The position numbers and the translations under genes are program-made. 64,000 nucleotides of DNA from Magnetospirillum gryphiswaldense MSR-1 v2 (GTDB lineage: Bacteria; Pseudomonadota; Alphaproteobacteria; Rhodospirillales; Magnetospirillaceae), in contig NC_023065.1 of assembly GCF_000513295.1 (NCBI RefSeq), positions 2,340,501-2,404,500 of the forward strand. The letters are read 5' to 3'. Below, piece after piece: positions 37,501 through 45,078 of the stretch. The notes under the pieces are model-generated. The model did not search any database, was not told the DNA's origin, and saw nothing but the letters and a program-made list of their open reading frames with translations. Each line of letters starts with the position of its first letter. Position 1 is the stretch's first letter.

Positions 37501-37829
37501 TGTCCCCAGGACGCCGTGTCTCGGAACACGGCGTTGGTCTGGACCCGCCCGACCCATGTGTTGCTCACGCAGACCCACAGATTCAGCTTGTCGTTGGCAT
37601 CGAAGAACACCGACTCGCTTTCGTTCGAGTTGATGCCGGTGATCAGCAGGAATTGTTGCGTCCCGATAGCACAGCGCTTGACCCAGGCCGAAAACGTCCA
37701 GGTCTTGCGGTTGCCGACCGTGCTGGGCGTGCGGGTGAAATAATCCGCCACCCCGTCCAAGCGAACGGAATTGGCGATGGAAAAGGCGGCCTTGCGGCCG
37801 CCCCCCAGCATCATGCTGTCACTGAACAT
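34545..37829 (-). CDS. Large phage tail-spike/adhesin with LamG-like and repeated beta domains
   Basis: This 1094-residue protein begins with a LamG/concanavalin-like jelly roll (about 18-175, VRLDGVADYFTRTPSTVGN). A discoidin-like part follows (about 215-350), then a SPRY-like segment (GGKWYFEMKTNSANNSYCGIG, about 575-690) and three tandem C-terminal repeats of about 100 residues with the pattern Y-x-G-x-G, GF-P-x-x-(V/I)-L-x-K and YxAxCW. Such modules bind carbohydrates, so it is probably a receptor-binding spike. Its DNA looks less GC-rich than its neighbours, hinting at a separate origin. It follows the 37833-38921 fibre gene by 3 bp. Confidence 0.75.
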   Translation of the reverse strand: MFSDSMMLGGGRKAAFSIANSVRLDGVADYFTRTPSTVGNRKTWTFSAWVKRCAIGTQQFLLITGINSNESESVFFDANDKLNLWVCVSNTWVGRVQTNAVFRDTASWGHLVISKDVTTATPKIYWNGIEQPTTVLTEFANIEGYVNTTYEHRIGEGNAAIANGTFNGYITQPTLIDGAALDPSAFGETDLITGSWRPKRVASLPANVIRRDGGTAFGDMTGRDGLAGAFDGTDATQASTYPANANSGYVGMAFVSPVALTRVVAVAPVGSGFQDNVDGNISITIYGKNGLPSSATDGTIMGSSGPFTDVGRLEKTIAVSGSFTHVWAHIVSDTVGGTINCADLKLLALDTSGYGTNGFHLDFADAGGAGGTANTAFAGGFGTYQVVINPDRPLPNKAWITQIGVTQSSAETGKSVYILRDDGGNGYTVMWVSAPFNHAGSGLEQVAVNYLVPETGTYVMAVACPASALAWGHDADLIGTPYLYSPSARLLGESFIASIAAGVSVSEAPPALTWTDGSLGRSASGANHWLPVSLGAADVVTDAPTNNYATINRLNMQSGLVLSNGNTSANGSAAVRWWRSSLAMSGGKWYFEMKTNSANNSYCGIGIEPGAVTRNDGLNQYPGGSEGGADGYGLYTLASPPNQGIRYAHNGVYTDIVDAGFNTASVMKVAVDLDAKMLWLGYDNTWIGGGDPAQGTSPTYTLSAQVSDWVMMGCAYNEVTCYFGASGFNLTVPAGFKALCTANMPKPVIQAPSKHMDVVTYTGTGTSQVVTGLGFQPDLVWCKRRDNIESHGLYDSVRGPTKMLYSDLSNGEATDTNGIVSFNANGFAANGAMATNGSGGNYVAWCWKAGGAPVANTVGSIPSTVSANPTAGFSIAKYAGTGTAGTSFGHGLSAAPKFILVKNVSSGNRNANTMDWMVFHAALGNSGVMRLNTTEGNLGPDAGMWNSTAPSTAVVTLGNHERVNYGGDNYIAYCWAEVPGFSKFGAYTGNGSSDGPFVHCGFRPRFVLIKRTDSAENWRMFDAARSPYNVVDNMLETNNSTPEALGNANKLDFTANGFKVRSIDAGTNSNGTYIYAAFAEAPLGGTKTVPAKAR

Positions 37830-37832
37830 GGT

Positions 37833-38921
37833 TTATGCCTCCACGTCGTTATAGGCGTACTCGATGCGGTCGGTGGCGCGGATGTGGTAGTCGATGCGGC
37901 CCTGACCGGTGATCTCGGACGGCGCGCCGGTGTCGCCCACCCGCTTCCACTGGTCACCCATGCCGGCAATGGCGAAGCCATTGGGGATGATGCCGATGGT
38001 GCCGCGCTGACCGATCGCGGCGGCGCTGGGATTGGCGAAGGTGATGTCAGCCGACAGGGTCAGATCGAAGTTCTGGTAGGTGCTCATATCCAGGGTGACC
38101 GAACCGCCGACGCTGGCGGCGAACAGCGCGCGGTTGCGCTGCGGTGCGCTCCAGTCCTGGGCCACGTTCAGATAGGCGACGTTATCCAAGCCCAGCCGGG
38201 TGCGAGCCCCGGACGCGTCGGTCAGGTTGAGCAGGTTGCGTTCAGCGAGAGCGTAGTTGTCGCGCAGGTTCGTCTTGGCGACGTCATCGGGGGCAACCTT
38301 GGTGACGAATTTCGCGTCGGCGTCGTCCTGAAGGTAAACATCGCTCGCCTTCGCCACGTCATAGGCTCCCCGAAAATCCTGCGCTTCGGTGCCGACCGGA
38401 GTTTTCTTCAAATAACGCAGGTCGCTCGCCACTTCCGACAGGACTTGCAGACGAGCCCGGCCAACCTCTCGATCAACGTTGTCCAAAGTGTCGGTGGCGA
38501 CGCCATATTCCTCCACGAAGGCGACGATTTCGGCGTCGGTGGCATCCTTCTTCAGATACAGGTCACTGGTTTCCTCGGTGTTCGCCACCACCAGGACCTG
38601 ACGGCCTTCGCCGTCTTCCTGGGCGGTCAGGCTGATGCCGGCGCCGGCCACCAGCTTGTCCGACAGATAGCCCGACGACGCGTCTTCCGACGAAACGGCG
38701 GTGCGGCCGCGATGGCGGATCAGCAGGGTCTTGCCGGCGGACGGCGCCGCCAGGAACACCACCACGCCGCCGCCCGGGCTGGCGGCGCCGTGCACGGTGA
38801 AGCCGGACGTCTGCTCGACATTGTCGATCAGAACCTGGATGTCGGCTTCCTGGTCGATGGGAAAGGAAAAGGCGAAGGCATCGCTGATGCCGTTGGTGCC
38901 GTAGGAATGCTGCAAGGTCAT
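37833..38921 (-). CDS. Phage tail-fibre paralogue 1
   Basis: This 362-residue protein starts MTLQHSYGTNGISDAFAFSF and keeps LIDNVEQTSGF, RHRGRTAV and GYLSDKLVAGAGISL, an N-terminal module shared with the next fibre gene and reminiscent of T7 gp17-type attachment domains. The C-terminal part differs and ends in a beta-rich section (VTLDMSTYQNFDLTLSADIT). The start at 38921 is set by GGAG six bases upstream; the open frame extends further but crosses a terminator and a dispersed repeat. It is expected to sit on the tail and contact the host surface. Confidence 0.75.
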   Translation of the reverse strand: MTLQHSYGTNGISDAFAFSFPIDQEADIQVLIDNVEQTSGFTVHGAASPGGGVVVFLAAPSAGKTLLIRHRGRTAVSSEDASSGYLSDKLVAGAGISLTAQEDGEGRQVLVVANTEETSDLYLKKDATDAEIVAFVEEYGVATDTLDNVDREVGRARLQVLSEVASDLRYLKKTPVGTEAQDFRGAYDVAKASDVYLQDDADAKFVTKVAPDDVAKTNLRDNYALAERNLLNLTDASGARTRLGLDNVAYLNVAQDWSAPQRNRALFAASVGGSVTLDMSTYQNFDLTLSADITFANPSAAAIGQRGTIGIIPNGFAIAGMGDQWKRVGDTGAPSEITGQGRIDYHIRATDRIEYAYNDVEA

Positions 38922-38940
38922 CGTATGCTCCATGAAAAAA

Positions 38941-38963
38941 GCCCCGCCGGGGATCGGCGGGGC
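38941..38963 (-). terminator. Intrinsic terminator directly before fibre paralogue 1
   Basis: A GCCCCGCC/GGCGGGGC stem with a 7-base loop is followed on the minus strand by TTTTTTC and then, within a few bases, by the GGAG of the fibre gene. The same sequence is repeated at 40421-40443. Confidence 0.8.
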
Positions 38964-38981
38964 TGGAATTGGGGAAGGGGC

Positions 38982-39067
38982 CGTCATACCCGCGCAGGCG
39001 GGTATCCAGGAGTGGCGGAAAAGACGGAGGAGCACCCTCTGGACTCCCGCCTTCGCGGGAGTGACGG
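38982..39067. repeat. 86-bp double-hairpin dispersed repeat, copy 2 (inside the prophage)
   Basis: It has the same length and layout as copy 1 at 14964-15049: CGTCAT-ACCCGC-GCAG-GCGGGT-ATCCAG, a spacer, then CTGGA-CTCCCGC-CTTC-GCGGGAG-TGACGG. Where the stems differ between copies, both strands of the stem change together. It lies between two fibre genes. Confidence 0.85.
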
Positions 39068-39081
39068 TTTTCGCGGAGATG

Positions 39082-40401
39082 TCAGGTCTTGATGATGAAG
39101 TTCAGGGCCAGCGACGGCGGCATGTTGTTGTGGGGGGCGTTACTACCAACGCTATTAGTCGTCTGGACCAAGACCCCATCGCTGCTACCGAGAACAGGTC
39201 CGCCCGCACCACTCGAGGGGCGATGTGATTCGTAATTATGGCTGTGACTGGGCATTTCCGCCACGCTCAGCACGTGCGTCTCTGCCCCCACCTTGTCGCC
39301 CAACGTCCGGTTGGTCAGCGACGTCCCCTGACCGGCACCGATGGCGGCGCGACCGCGCAGATCGGGCAAGGCGAAGGTGGTGGCGCCGTCGCCGACGCCA
39401 TAGACCGTACCGACCACCGCGAACAAGGCGGCATAGGTGCTGCGCGACACCGCATTGCCATCACACAATAGCCAGCCTTCGGGGGCGGCACTGCCGGCGA
39501 ACTGGATCAACGACCCGGTCGGGCTGCTGCCCGACGGGCCGGCAGCCGGCAACAAGGCCGCCGGCACCAGACCGGAACCGTCGAGAACGACGACGTTGCC
39601 GGCACTACTGCCGACATTCAACAAAGCCGCATCCCCCAGGCCCAGATTGGCACGCACCAGCGCGGCGTCGACGGTGGATAAAGTTTTGTCGGCAAAGGCA
39701 GTGGCGGCTTGGTCCCTGGTGTAGACCTCACCGGTCGAATAAACCTCAAGATTACCGCGTGCCGCCGCCTTATCGACGACGTCGCCCAGATTGGCGCCCT
39801 TCTTCAGCGCCAGATTGGAACTGGTGGTAACCACGGCATTTACCTCACCGGTCGAATACACGTCAAGATTGCCGCGCGCCGCCACCTTATCGACGACGTC
39901 GCCCAGATTGGCGCCCTTCTTCAGCGCCAGATCGGAGCTGGCAGTGATGGCGTCATCAACATCGTCGGTCGAATAGACCTCAAGATTGCCGCGCGCCGCC
40001 GCCTTATCGGTCAAATCGGCCAAATTCTGCGCGGCCTGCAAGGCCCCATCCACCGCCGAGGCGGCAATGGTCAAAGTCTGGCGACCATCGGCATCGGCGG
40101 CAAGGCTCAGGCTGACGCCGCCCCCCGCCACCAACTTGTCGGCCAGATGGCCGCTGGCGGTGTCCAGCGCGCTGACGCTGACGCGACCACGATGGCGCAG
40201 GGTGACCACCGCGCCCAAGGCCGGGGCGGCGTCGAACAGGACCGAGCCACCGTCATTGCCGCCGGCGCCGCGCACGACGAAGCCGGAAGTCTGCTCGATG
40301 GCGTCGATCAGCACCTCGACATCGCTGGCGGCATCGACGGCGAAGGAAAACGGAAACAGCGTGGCGGCGCCGTTGGCGCCGTAAGTGTGCTGCAAGGTCA
40401 T
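39082..40401 (-). CDS. Phage tail-fibre paralogue 2 with tail-collar domain
   Basis: This 439-residue protein shares the N-terminal module (MTLQHTYGANGAATLFPFSF, LIDAIEQTSGF, RHRGRVSV, LADKLVAGGGVSL). It then has about two and a half copies of a 39-residue repeat (ARGNLEVYST...ALKKGANLGDVVDK, residues about 130-225), and ends in a collar domain with PEGWLLCDGNAVSR, TFALPDLRGRAAIGAGQ and EMPSHSHNY. Collar domains are often fibre tips that bind receptors. The start at 40401 follows GGAG; earlier Met codons lie on the ribosome site. It is preceded by the same terminator as its paralogue. Confidence 0.85.
   Translation of the reverse strand: MTLQHTYGANGAATLFPFSFAVDAASDVEVLIDAIEQTSGFVVRGAGGNDGGSVLFDAAPALGAVVTLRHRGRVSVSALDTASGHLADKLVAGGGVSLSLAADADGRQTLTIAASAVDGALQAAQNLADLTDKAAARGNLEVYSTDDVDDAITASSDLALKKGANLGDVVDKVAARGNLDVYSTGEVNAVVTTSSNLALKKGANLGDVVDKAAARGNLEVYSTGEVYTRDQAATAFADKTLSTVDAALVRANLGLGDAALLNVGSSAGNVVVLDGSGLVPAALLPAAGPSGSSPTGSLIQFAGSAAPEGWLLCDGNAVSRSTYAALFAVVGTVYGVGDGATTFALPDLRGRAAIGAGQGTSLTNRTLGDKVGAETHVLSVAEMPSHSHNYESHRPSSGAGGPVLGSSDGVLVQTTNSVGSNAPHNNMPPSLALNFIIKT
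39733..40020. repeat. 117-bp tandem repeat inside fibre paralogue 2
   Basis: The anchor GGTCGAAT recurs at 39733, 39850 and 39967, exactly 117 bp apart, with long near-identical stretches between. It encodes a 39-residue protein repeat, so copy-number change would lengthen or shorten the fibre shaft in frame. Confidence 0.85.
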
Positions 40402-40420
40402 CATAGGCTCCATGAAAAAA

Positions 40421-40443
40421 GCCCCGCCGGGGATCGGCGGGGC
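40421..40443 (-). terminator. Intrinsic terminator directly before fibre paralogue 2
   Basis: The sequence is identical to the hairpin at 38941-38963, with the T run and ribosome site immediately following on the minus strand. Confidence 0.8.
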
Positions 40444-40470
40444 TGGGAAGAAAAATCCGGATATGGGTCT

Positions 40471-40779
40471 TCAATCCGGTGCCGACGCGGCCAACAGGCC
40501 GCCTCGTTCGTCGCGCAGGGTTTGCGCTTCCGCCTCCAATGCCGCCAGAGTGGCGGTATCCTCGGCACTGGGAGTGCCGGTGGCGAGCGCCCGCAACGGG
40601 CGGATGGCCTGGCGGTCAAGGACGGCCAGACGGATATCGATGGCCGCCAATTGCTCGGCCCGGGCCATGGCGGCCAGTTCATCCTGCGCCTGCCTGCGGA
40701 TGACGCGGTCTTCCGGCGTGAGCGGCAGTTGCGACACCGAACCACAGGCCAGGTCGAACACGGTCTTGATTTCGTCCAT
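40471..40779 (-). CDS. Small phage protein between fibre genes, function unknown
   Basis: This 102-residue, mostly helical protein begins MDEIKTVFDLACGSVSQLPL and continues with Ala/Leu/Glu-rich heptads (AALEAEAQTLRDERGG). It lies 12 bp after the 40792-42198 fibre gene and before a terminator. Position suggests a fibre assembly chaperone or accessory, but no recognisable motif supports this. Confidence 0.5.
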   Translation of the reverse strand: MDEIKTVFDLACGSVSQLPLTPEDRVIRRQAQDELAAMARAEQLAAIDIRLAVLDRQAIRPLRALATGTPSAEDTATLAALEAEAQTLRDERGGLLAASAPD

Positions 40780-40791
40780 TGTGCCCTCTCC

Positions 40792-42198
40792 TCAGGCGGT
40801 GATGCGGCAGCGCATCACCCGGATGCGGCCATAGGGATGGATATCGCCGGAACCGGCGAACAATTTGACCGCGCTAATCGGTGCCGGCGGGGTGAAGTGG
40901 GCCTTGGCGGTGATGAAACTGGCGTGGCCGGAACTATAGGCGTGATAGGCGCCGGAATATTCGACGAAGGCCGGGTACCATCCGGTCGAAACATTGGCGG
41001 TATGGTGGAGGTGCAGGCACCCCAGACGGATGGCGCGATAGGCCCGATCAGACGCATCGGCGATCATGATGTTGGCTTGGGTCGTGCCGCCAAACAGGGT
41101 TTGCGCGCCATATCCCTCGGCCTGCTTGATGCCGGCAACGTTGTAACTGGCGCCATAAGTCGGGACGGCGCCATAGCCCAACACCACATGCAGCGTGTTG
41201 CTGCTGGGATAGGTGCTGCTGTGGCTGACTTCCTCGAAATACACTTTGTATTCATAGAGCGAGGTGTCGAGGCCGGAAATCACCACGGCAGCGGAACTGG
41301 TGGTCAGGCTGGTGATTCCGGCCACTTCCCATCCACCGCCCAAGGCATCAAGCCGCACCTTCCGGGCCGCCCCGACCGAACTGTCCCAGGTCATCACATA
41401 ATCGGCGGATGCATCGGGACTGGTATCGGTATCGAGCAGATCAACGGCCTTGAGCAGATTGGCGACCTGCATCCTACGGTCGGTACCGGCGGATTGGTCG
41501 TGCAACAGCACCTGATCGTCAAGCGCCACCGCCGTTTCCTCGTCGCGGGTGCTCACGGCCAAGTCAGCGGCGGCGGGCACGCCCAGATTGACCCGGGCCA
41601 AGGCCGCATCGTCCACATCGGCCAGATTGGCCGTCGCCGACAATGGATTGTCCAGGCTGGCGGCGGCGGCGACTGCCTGATCGCGGGCCAGACTCGCCGT
41701 CGCGGCGGCAGCCATCGCCCGACTGGCGGCTTGGGTGGCATCGCCCACCGCGTCGGGATCGTGAGTGGAATTGACCAGGGCGGTGCCGCCGGCATTCCAC
41801 TTGAGCCCACGGCCTGCCGCCGGTTCCGGCAAGGTCAAATCGATCGCCGCCAGGGCGGTGGGGGCGCGGCGCACGGCCCGGTCCACGTCCTCGGCCACCT
41901 GCTGCAACGCTGCCACCTGATAATCCAGTTCGTCGTTCAGGGTCTTGGCCCGGATCAGGCCATCGGATTGATAATCGGTGGTCCGGGCGATGGTCAGGCG
42001 GCGACGCAAGGTGACGCGGGTATCGGCAGGCGGCGGCACCGCGAACAGGGCAACGCCGCCGGTGGATACTCCCACCCCCGATACCGTATAGCCGCTGGCC
42101 TGCAGGCTATCGTCCAGCCAGACCTCGAGATCGGCCAATTTGAAGATGGCAAAGGGAAAGGTGAAGGCGCTTTGGATGCCGTCGGCCAGGTACTGCAC
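40792..42198 (-). CDS. Phage tail-fibre protein (T7 gp17-like N-terminus), start apparently damaged
   Basis: The readable product from GTG 42198 is 468 residues with VQYLADGIQSAFTFPFAIFK, the conserved N-terminal attachment module of T7-like fibres, then a helical shaft and a beta-rich C-terminus (about 330-468). The frame continues upstream as HIQINDVAPR, exactly how such fibres usually begin, but reaches TAG at 42229-42231. Two codons before it stands ATG 42237 with an AGGA ribosome site. GTG 42198 has no ribosome site, so translation may be weak unless amber codons are suppressed. Confidence 0.75.
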   Translation of the reverse strand: MQYLADGIQSAFTFPFAIFKLADLEVWLDDSLQASGYTVSGVGVSTGGVALFAVPPPADTRVTLRRRLTIARTTDYQSDGLIRAKTLNDELDYQVAALQQVAEDVDRAVRRAPTALAAIDLTLPEPAAGRGLKWNAGGTALVNSTHDPDAVGDATQAASRAMAAAATASLARDQAVAAAASLDNPLSATANLADVDDAALARVNLGVPAAADLAVSTRDEETAVALDDQVLLHDQSAGTDRRMQVANLLKAVDLLDTDTSPDASADYVMTWDSSVGAARKVRLDALGGGWEVAGITSLTTSSAAVVISGLDTSLYEYKVYFEEVSHSSTYPSSNTLHVVLGYGAVPTYGASYNVAGIKQAEGYGAQTLFGGTTQANIMIADASDRAYRAIRLGCLHLHHTANVSTGWYPAFVEYSGAYHAYSSGHASFITAKAHFTPPAPISAVKLFAGSGDIHPYGRIRVMRCRITA

Positions 42199-42228
42199 CC
42201 GGGGCGCGACATCGTTGATCTGGATATG

Positions 42229-42237
42229 CTAGATCAT
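42229..42237 (-). other. ATG-ATC-TAG: in-frame amber codon at the natural fibre start
   Basis: On the minus strand GGCAGGAACAAAAC leads into ATG ATC TAG, in frame with the fibre coding sequence. This looks like a nonsense change at codon 3, or a decoy two-codon leader. Confidence 0.6.
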
Positions 42238-42252
42238 GTTTTGTTCCTGCCG

Positions 42253-44160
42253 TTAAGAGGATATTTTCATCTCGGTGGCCACCGCCAGCACCGTGCACGG
42301 CAAGGGCGCGTCTTGGGCGATTCGCCATAAGGGGGCGAAGGCGTCGCGCTTCCAGCCGATGGCCCTGATCTGCACGTCGCCGGAAAACAGCGGCGGCCCG
42401 GCGTCGAAGCTGTGGCGGCCAAAGCGGCGGAACGGCACCGGAGTGGGGCCCTTGCCGGTATCCAGGTGTAAGGCTTGGGTATCGAGCAGACGGAAATGCG
42501 CCCGGATCAGCCGCACCACCGCCCCCGGACCGGCGCCGCCAGCGCTTTGCACCACCGGCGGCAGGGGCTCGATCTCGTGGGTATAGGGCAGACCGACCTG
42601 CACATTTTTAGCCGGTTCCGACAAGGTGACGGCGCCGTCTTGCACCTCCAGGGTTTCGATGGCGGCGCCATCGGCCAGCACTCGCACCACCTGCCCTTCC
42701 AGATGATCCAGACCGGACCAGAGGATCTTGGCGGTGTCAGCACTGCCGGTCAGCGCCGCATCCAGGGACAGAGATTCGTCGAAGCATTCGACCGACACGA
42801 TCCCCTCGCGTTCGACCAGGACATAGACCTCGCCTTCGACCACCGCCACCGCCAGAAAGCGACCGGCTGTGGTATGGGCGGTCCAGGCGGTAACCTTCTC
42901 GCTGCGATAGACGGTGACGGTGGCCAAACCGCCATCGCTCATGACCACGTGGAACAGACGGCGCCCGGCATCATAATCCTGGTCCACCGGCGCCAGCATG
43001 ACGTGCTTGGCCAGCATGGCCAGATCACCCGACTGATAGGCCTGCTCGACGTCGGCGAACAGGAATTCGCGCAGATCCTTGCCGTTGCGCGACACGAACA
43101 AGGTGGCGCCGTCCACGTCGCGGGGCGGCACCGTGCGATCAATGGGCGAGCCCACCCGGGTCTGCCGGGTCAGCTGGATCGAACTCGGCGTCAGCGGCTG
43201 GCCCGACACCATCCATTCCGCCCCCGAGGTGAAAACCTGGAGGTGGCGACCGGAAAAAACATGGCGGATGGCGTTGACCTGATCGGACAACAGGGCGAAT
43301 TCGATGGCCTCGTCATCCAGGGCCTCGCCCAGGTCGAAGTTGAACAAATCCGACGATTTGGACAGCCACAACCGGTTGGGCTGGTCGCGGCTGCCGCCGA
43401 TGACCAGCCGGTCCTGGTGGAAGCAGACGGAAACCGGCCAGCCGCGCACCGCCGACAACGCCTGCTCCTCCCAATCCTTATGAGCCGAGGTGTTGACCAG
43501 ATTCTGCTTCACCGTGGCGCTGGCCTGAGTGGCCGAGGCGATTGCGGTGATTTCCACTTCCTTTTGCTGCAAACGCAGGCGGGTACCCACATGCGCAGCG
43601 ACAAACACCGCCGCCGAGGCGGTCAGGGTGATGGACCCCGAAGTGGCTGACGGCTGCAGCGTCACCTCGTCGGCGGCGAATTTATGATAGGGCTGGAACA
43701 AAACCCCATCGGCTTCATGAAACGTCCAGTTGCTGATGGTCCAGGCGCTGTGCGCGGTCCGGGTCAGCTTGCGCGGCGCCACCTCGGGATGGACGATCAG
43801 CAAGGTGTCGGCGGTCTGGGTCCAGTTGATCTGCTGCAACTGTGCCTCGGTCCACGGCGTGTCCACATGGGCCACCGCCACGCCATCGGCGTAGATGTCC
43901 AGGTGCAGATGGGTCAGCACCAGCAGATAGGTCTGTTCGGTGTTGAACTCGAAGGCGATCAGCCGGCCCTTGCCCCGGGCAATGTCCACATGGCGCAGAC
44001 CAGGGCGCCGCGATACCCCGCCGATGGGGGCGATGAAGACGTTGCGCAGACGCTTGGCGCCATTGCCATACGCCGCCAGATCGCCGCGCCCCAGCATGTC
44101 CAGCGACAATTCGCCGGCGGTGAAGTTGGTCTTGGCCAGGGTGATGTTGCCGCCGCTCAT
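42253..44160 (-). CDS. Phage tail tubular protein B / nozzle (T7 gp12-like)
   Basis: This 635-residue beta-rich protein begins MSGGNITLAKTNFTAGELSLDMLGRGDLAAYGNGAKRLRNVFI, continues with GGVSRRPGLRHVD and contains NRLWLSKSSDLFNF and PIDRTVPPRDVDGATLFVSRNGKDLREF. These are features of podoviral nozzle proteins that close the tail tube below the adaptor. Length is somewhat below T7 gp12. Its ATG overlaps the stop of the tail tubular A gene (ATGA). In T7 it connects the adaptor ring to the fibres. Confidence 0.85.
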   Translation of the reverse strand: MSGGNITLAKTNFTAGELSLDMLGRGDLAAYGNGAKRLRNVFIAPIGGVSRRPGLRHVDIARGKGRLIAFEFNTEQTYLLVLTHLHLDIYADGVAVAHVDTPWTEAQLQQINWTQTADTLLIVHPEVAPRKLTRTAHSAWTISNWTFHEADGVLFQPYHKFAADEVTLQPSATSGSITLTASAAVFVAAHVGTRLRLQQKEVEITAIASATQASATVKQNLVNTSAHKDWEEQALSAVRGWPVSVCFHQDRLVIGGSRDQPNRLWLSKSSDLFNFDLGEALDDEAIEFALLSDQVNAIRHVFSGRHLQVFTSGAEWMVSGQPLTPSSIQLTRQTRVGSPIDRTVPPRDVDGATLFVSRNGKDLREFLFADVEQAYQSGDLAMLAKHVMLAPVDQDYDAGRRLFHVVMSDGGLATVTVYRSEKVTAWTAHTTAGRFLAVAVVEGEVYVLVEREGIVSVECFDESLSLDAALTGSADTAKILWSGLDHLEGQVVRVLADGAAIETLEVQDGAVTLSEPAKNVQVGLPYTHEIEPLPPVVQSAGGAGPGAVVRLIRAHFRLLDTQALHLDTGKGPTPVPFRRFGRHSFDAGPPLFSGDVQIRAIGWKRDAFAPLWRIAQDAPLPCTVLAVATEMKISS

Positions 44161-44726
44161 GACCGCACCTCGACCAGCGGGAAACTGGTGATGGCCGAGG
44201 GCACGTCCTGCTGGGCGTCGATCAGCTTGGCCCGGCGGTATTCATCCTCGGACAGACGATAGAGGAACTCGGCCCGGCTGGTGCTTTCGGTCAGCGGAAT
44301 GCAGAACTCGGCGGCCAGCCGGGCGATCAGCACCTGATCGAAAAACGGCGGAAAGGCCATCTCGTCGGGGCGGAAGATATAGGTCAGGGTGACTTCGTCG
44401 GCGTCGCAATGCAGCCGGCTTTCGGCGATGCGATATGACAGGCCGTAACCTTGGCCGGCGACGCCCGCCGACATGGCCCGCAGGAAATCGGCGGGCAATT
44501 GATAGGCCATGGAATAATCGGCCACCGGCTGCGCCACCAGACGCGGCAAGGTGACCTGACCGGTGGCGAACTTCCACGGATAGGACGAAAGCGTGGCGTC
44601 GCGCACCGACGGATAGAGATTGGCGGCCACTTCCGATTCGGCGGTGCCTTCGTCGAAACTGGCGATGGTGGTGGCGCCCAGCTTCAGCAGCGCGCGCGAA
44701 CATAGGGCGATGGCCGACAATGCCAT
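44157..44726 (-). CDS. Phage tail tubular protein A / adaptor (T7 gp11-like)
   Basis: This 189-residue helical protein starts MALSAIALCSRALLKLGATTI and carries LYPSVRDATLSSYPWKFATGQ and ADEVTLTYIFRP, matching the adaptor family that forms a ring beneath the portal. It pairs with tail tubular B, whose start overlaps its stop. A terminator with a T run and then AGGAG precede its start. Since the portal gene is missing here, this adaptor has no obvious docking partner encoded nearby. Confidence 0.85.
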   Translation of the reverse strand: MALSAIALCSRALLKLGATTIASFDEGTAESEVAANLYPSVRDATLSSYPWKFATGQVTLPRLVAQPVADYSMAYQLPADFLRAMSAGVAGQGYGLSYRIAESRLHCDADEVTLTYIFRPDEMAFPPFFDQVLIARLAAEFCIPLTESTSRAEFLYRLSEDEYRRAKLIDAQQDVPSAITSFPLVEVRS

Positions 44727-44756
44727 GGCGGGTCTCCTGATGAAAAAACGGAAAAA

Positions 44757-44784
44757 GGGGGCCGCCCAAGCCTGGGACGGCCCC
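44757..44784 (-). terminator. Intrinsic terminator between the 44796-45065 gene and tail tubular A
   Basis: A GC-rich stem (GGGGCCG and CCCA arms with a one-base bulge) is followed on the minus strand by CTTTTTCCGTTTTTTC and then the AGGAG of the adaptor gene. Confidence 0.7.
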
Positions 44785-44795
44785 GGTGTTCAGGC

Positions 44796-45065
44796 TCAGT
44801 CGGTGTTGGCCGTCCCCACCTGGGTCATGTCGGCGACATCGACCACGCCGGCGGCGGCTTGGCGGACGAAGAACAGTCCGGCCTTTTGCGTGCCCGCGGT
44901 TTCCAGGTTGGCGATGATCATGTCGCCGGCGCGCAGCATGTCGGCGGCGGGATTGAAATACCCCGACGTATCGACGACGGCGCCGGCATCGGGGGTGGCG
45001 TAATGCCACAGGGTGAAGCCGTTGGCATAGGCCAGGACGGACAGATCCTTGGACAGATAAGCCAT
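44796..45065 (-). CDS. Small phage structural-region protein, function unknown
   Basis: This 89-residue protein (MAYLSKDLSVLAYANGFTLWHY..., then GYFNPAADMLRAGDMIIANL) lies 13 bp after the capsid gene. I associate similar small proteins with capsid genes in T7-like prophages, and the beta-rich sequence could be a head decoration or completion protein, but I cannot name it. The ribosome site AGGAG... lies before ATG 45065. Confidence 0.6.
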   Translation of the reverse strand: MAYLSKDLSVLAYANGFTLWHYATPDAGAVVDTSGYFNPAADMLRAGDMIIANLETAGTQKAGLFFVRQAAAGVVDVADMTQVGTANTD

Positions 45066-45078
45066 ATTCAGGGTCTCC

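Noticed and set aside
39733-40020. CRISPR-like array
   Set aside because: The period is 117 bp, repeats are in frame with a fibre gene and there are no spacers or cas genes.
39709-42330. 873-codon plus-strand frame across the fibre genes
   Set aside because: It runs across several genes, a terminator and a repeat on the other strand, and has shadow-like composition.
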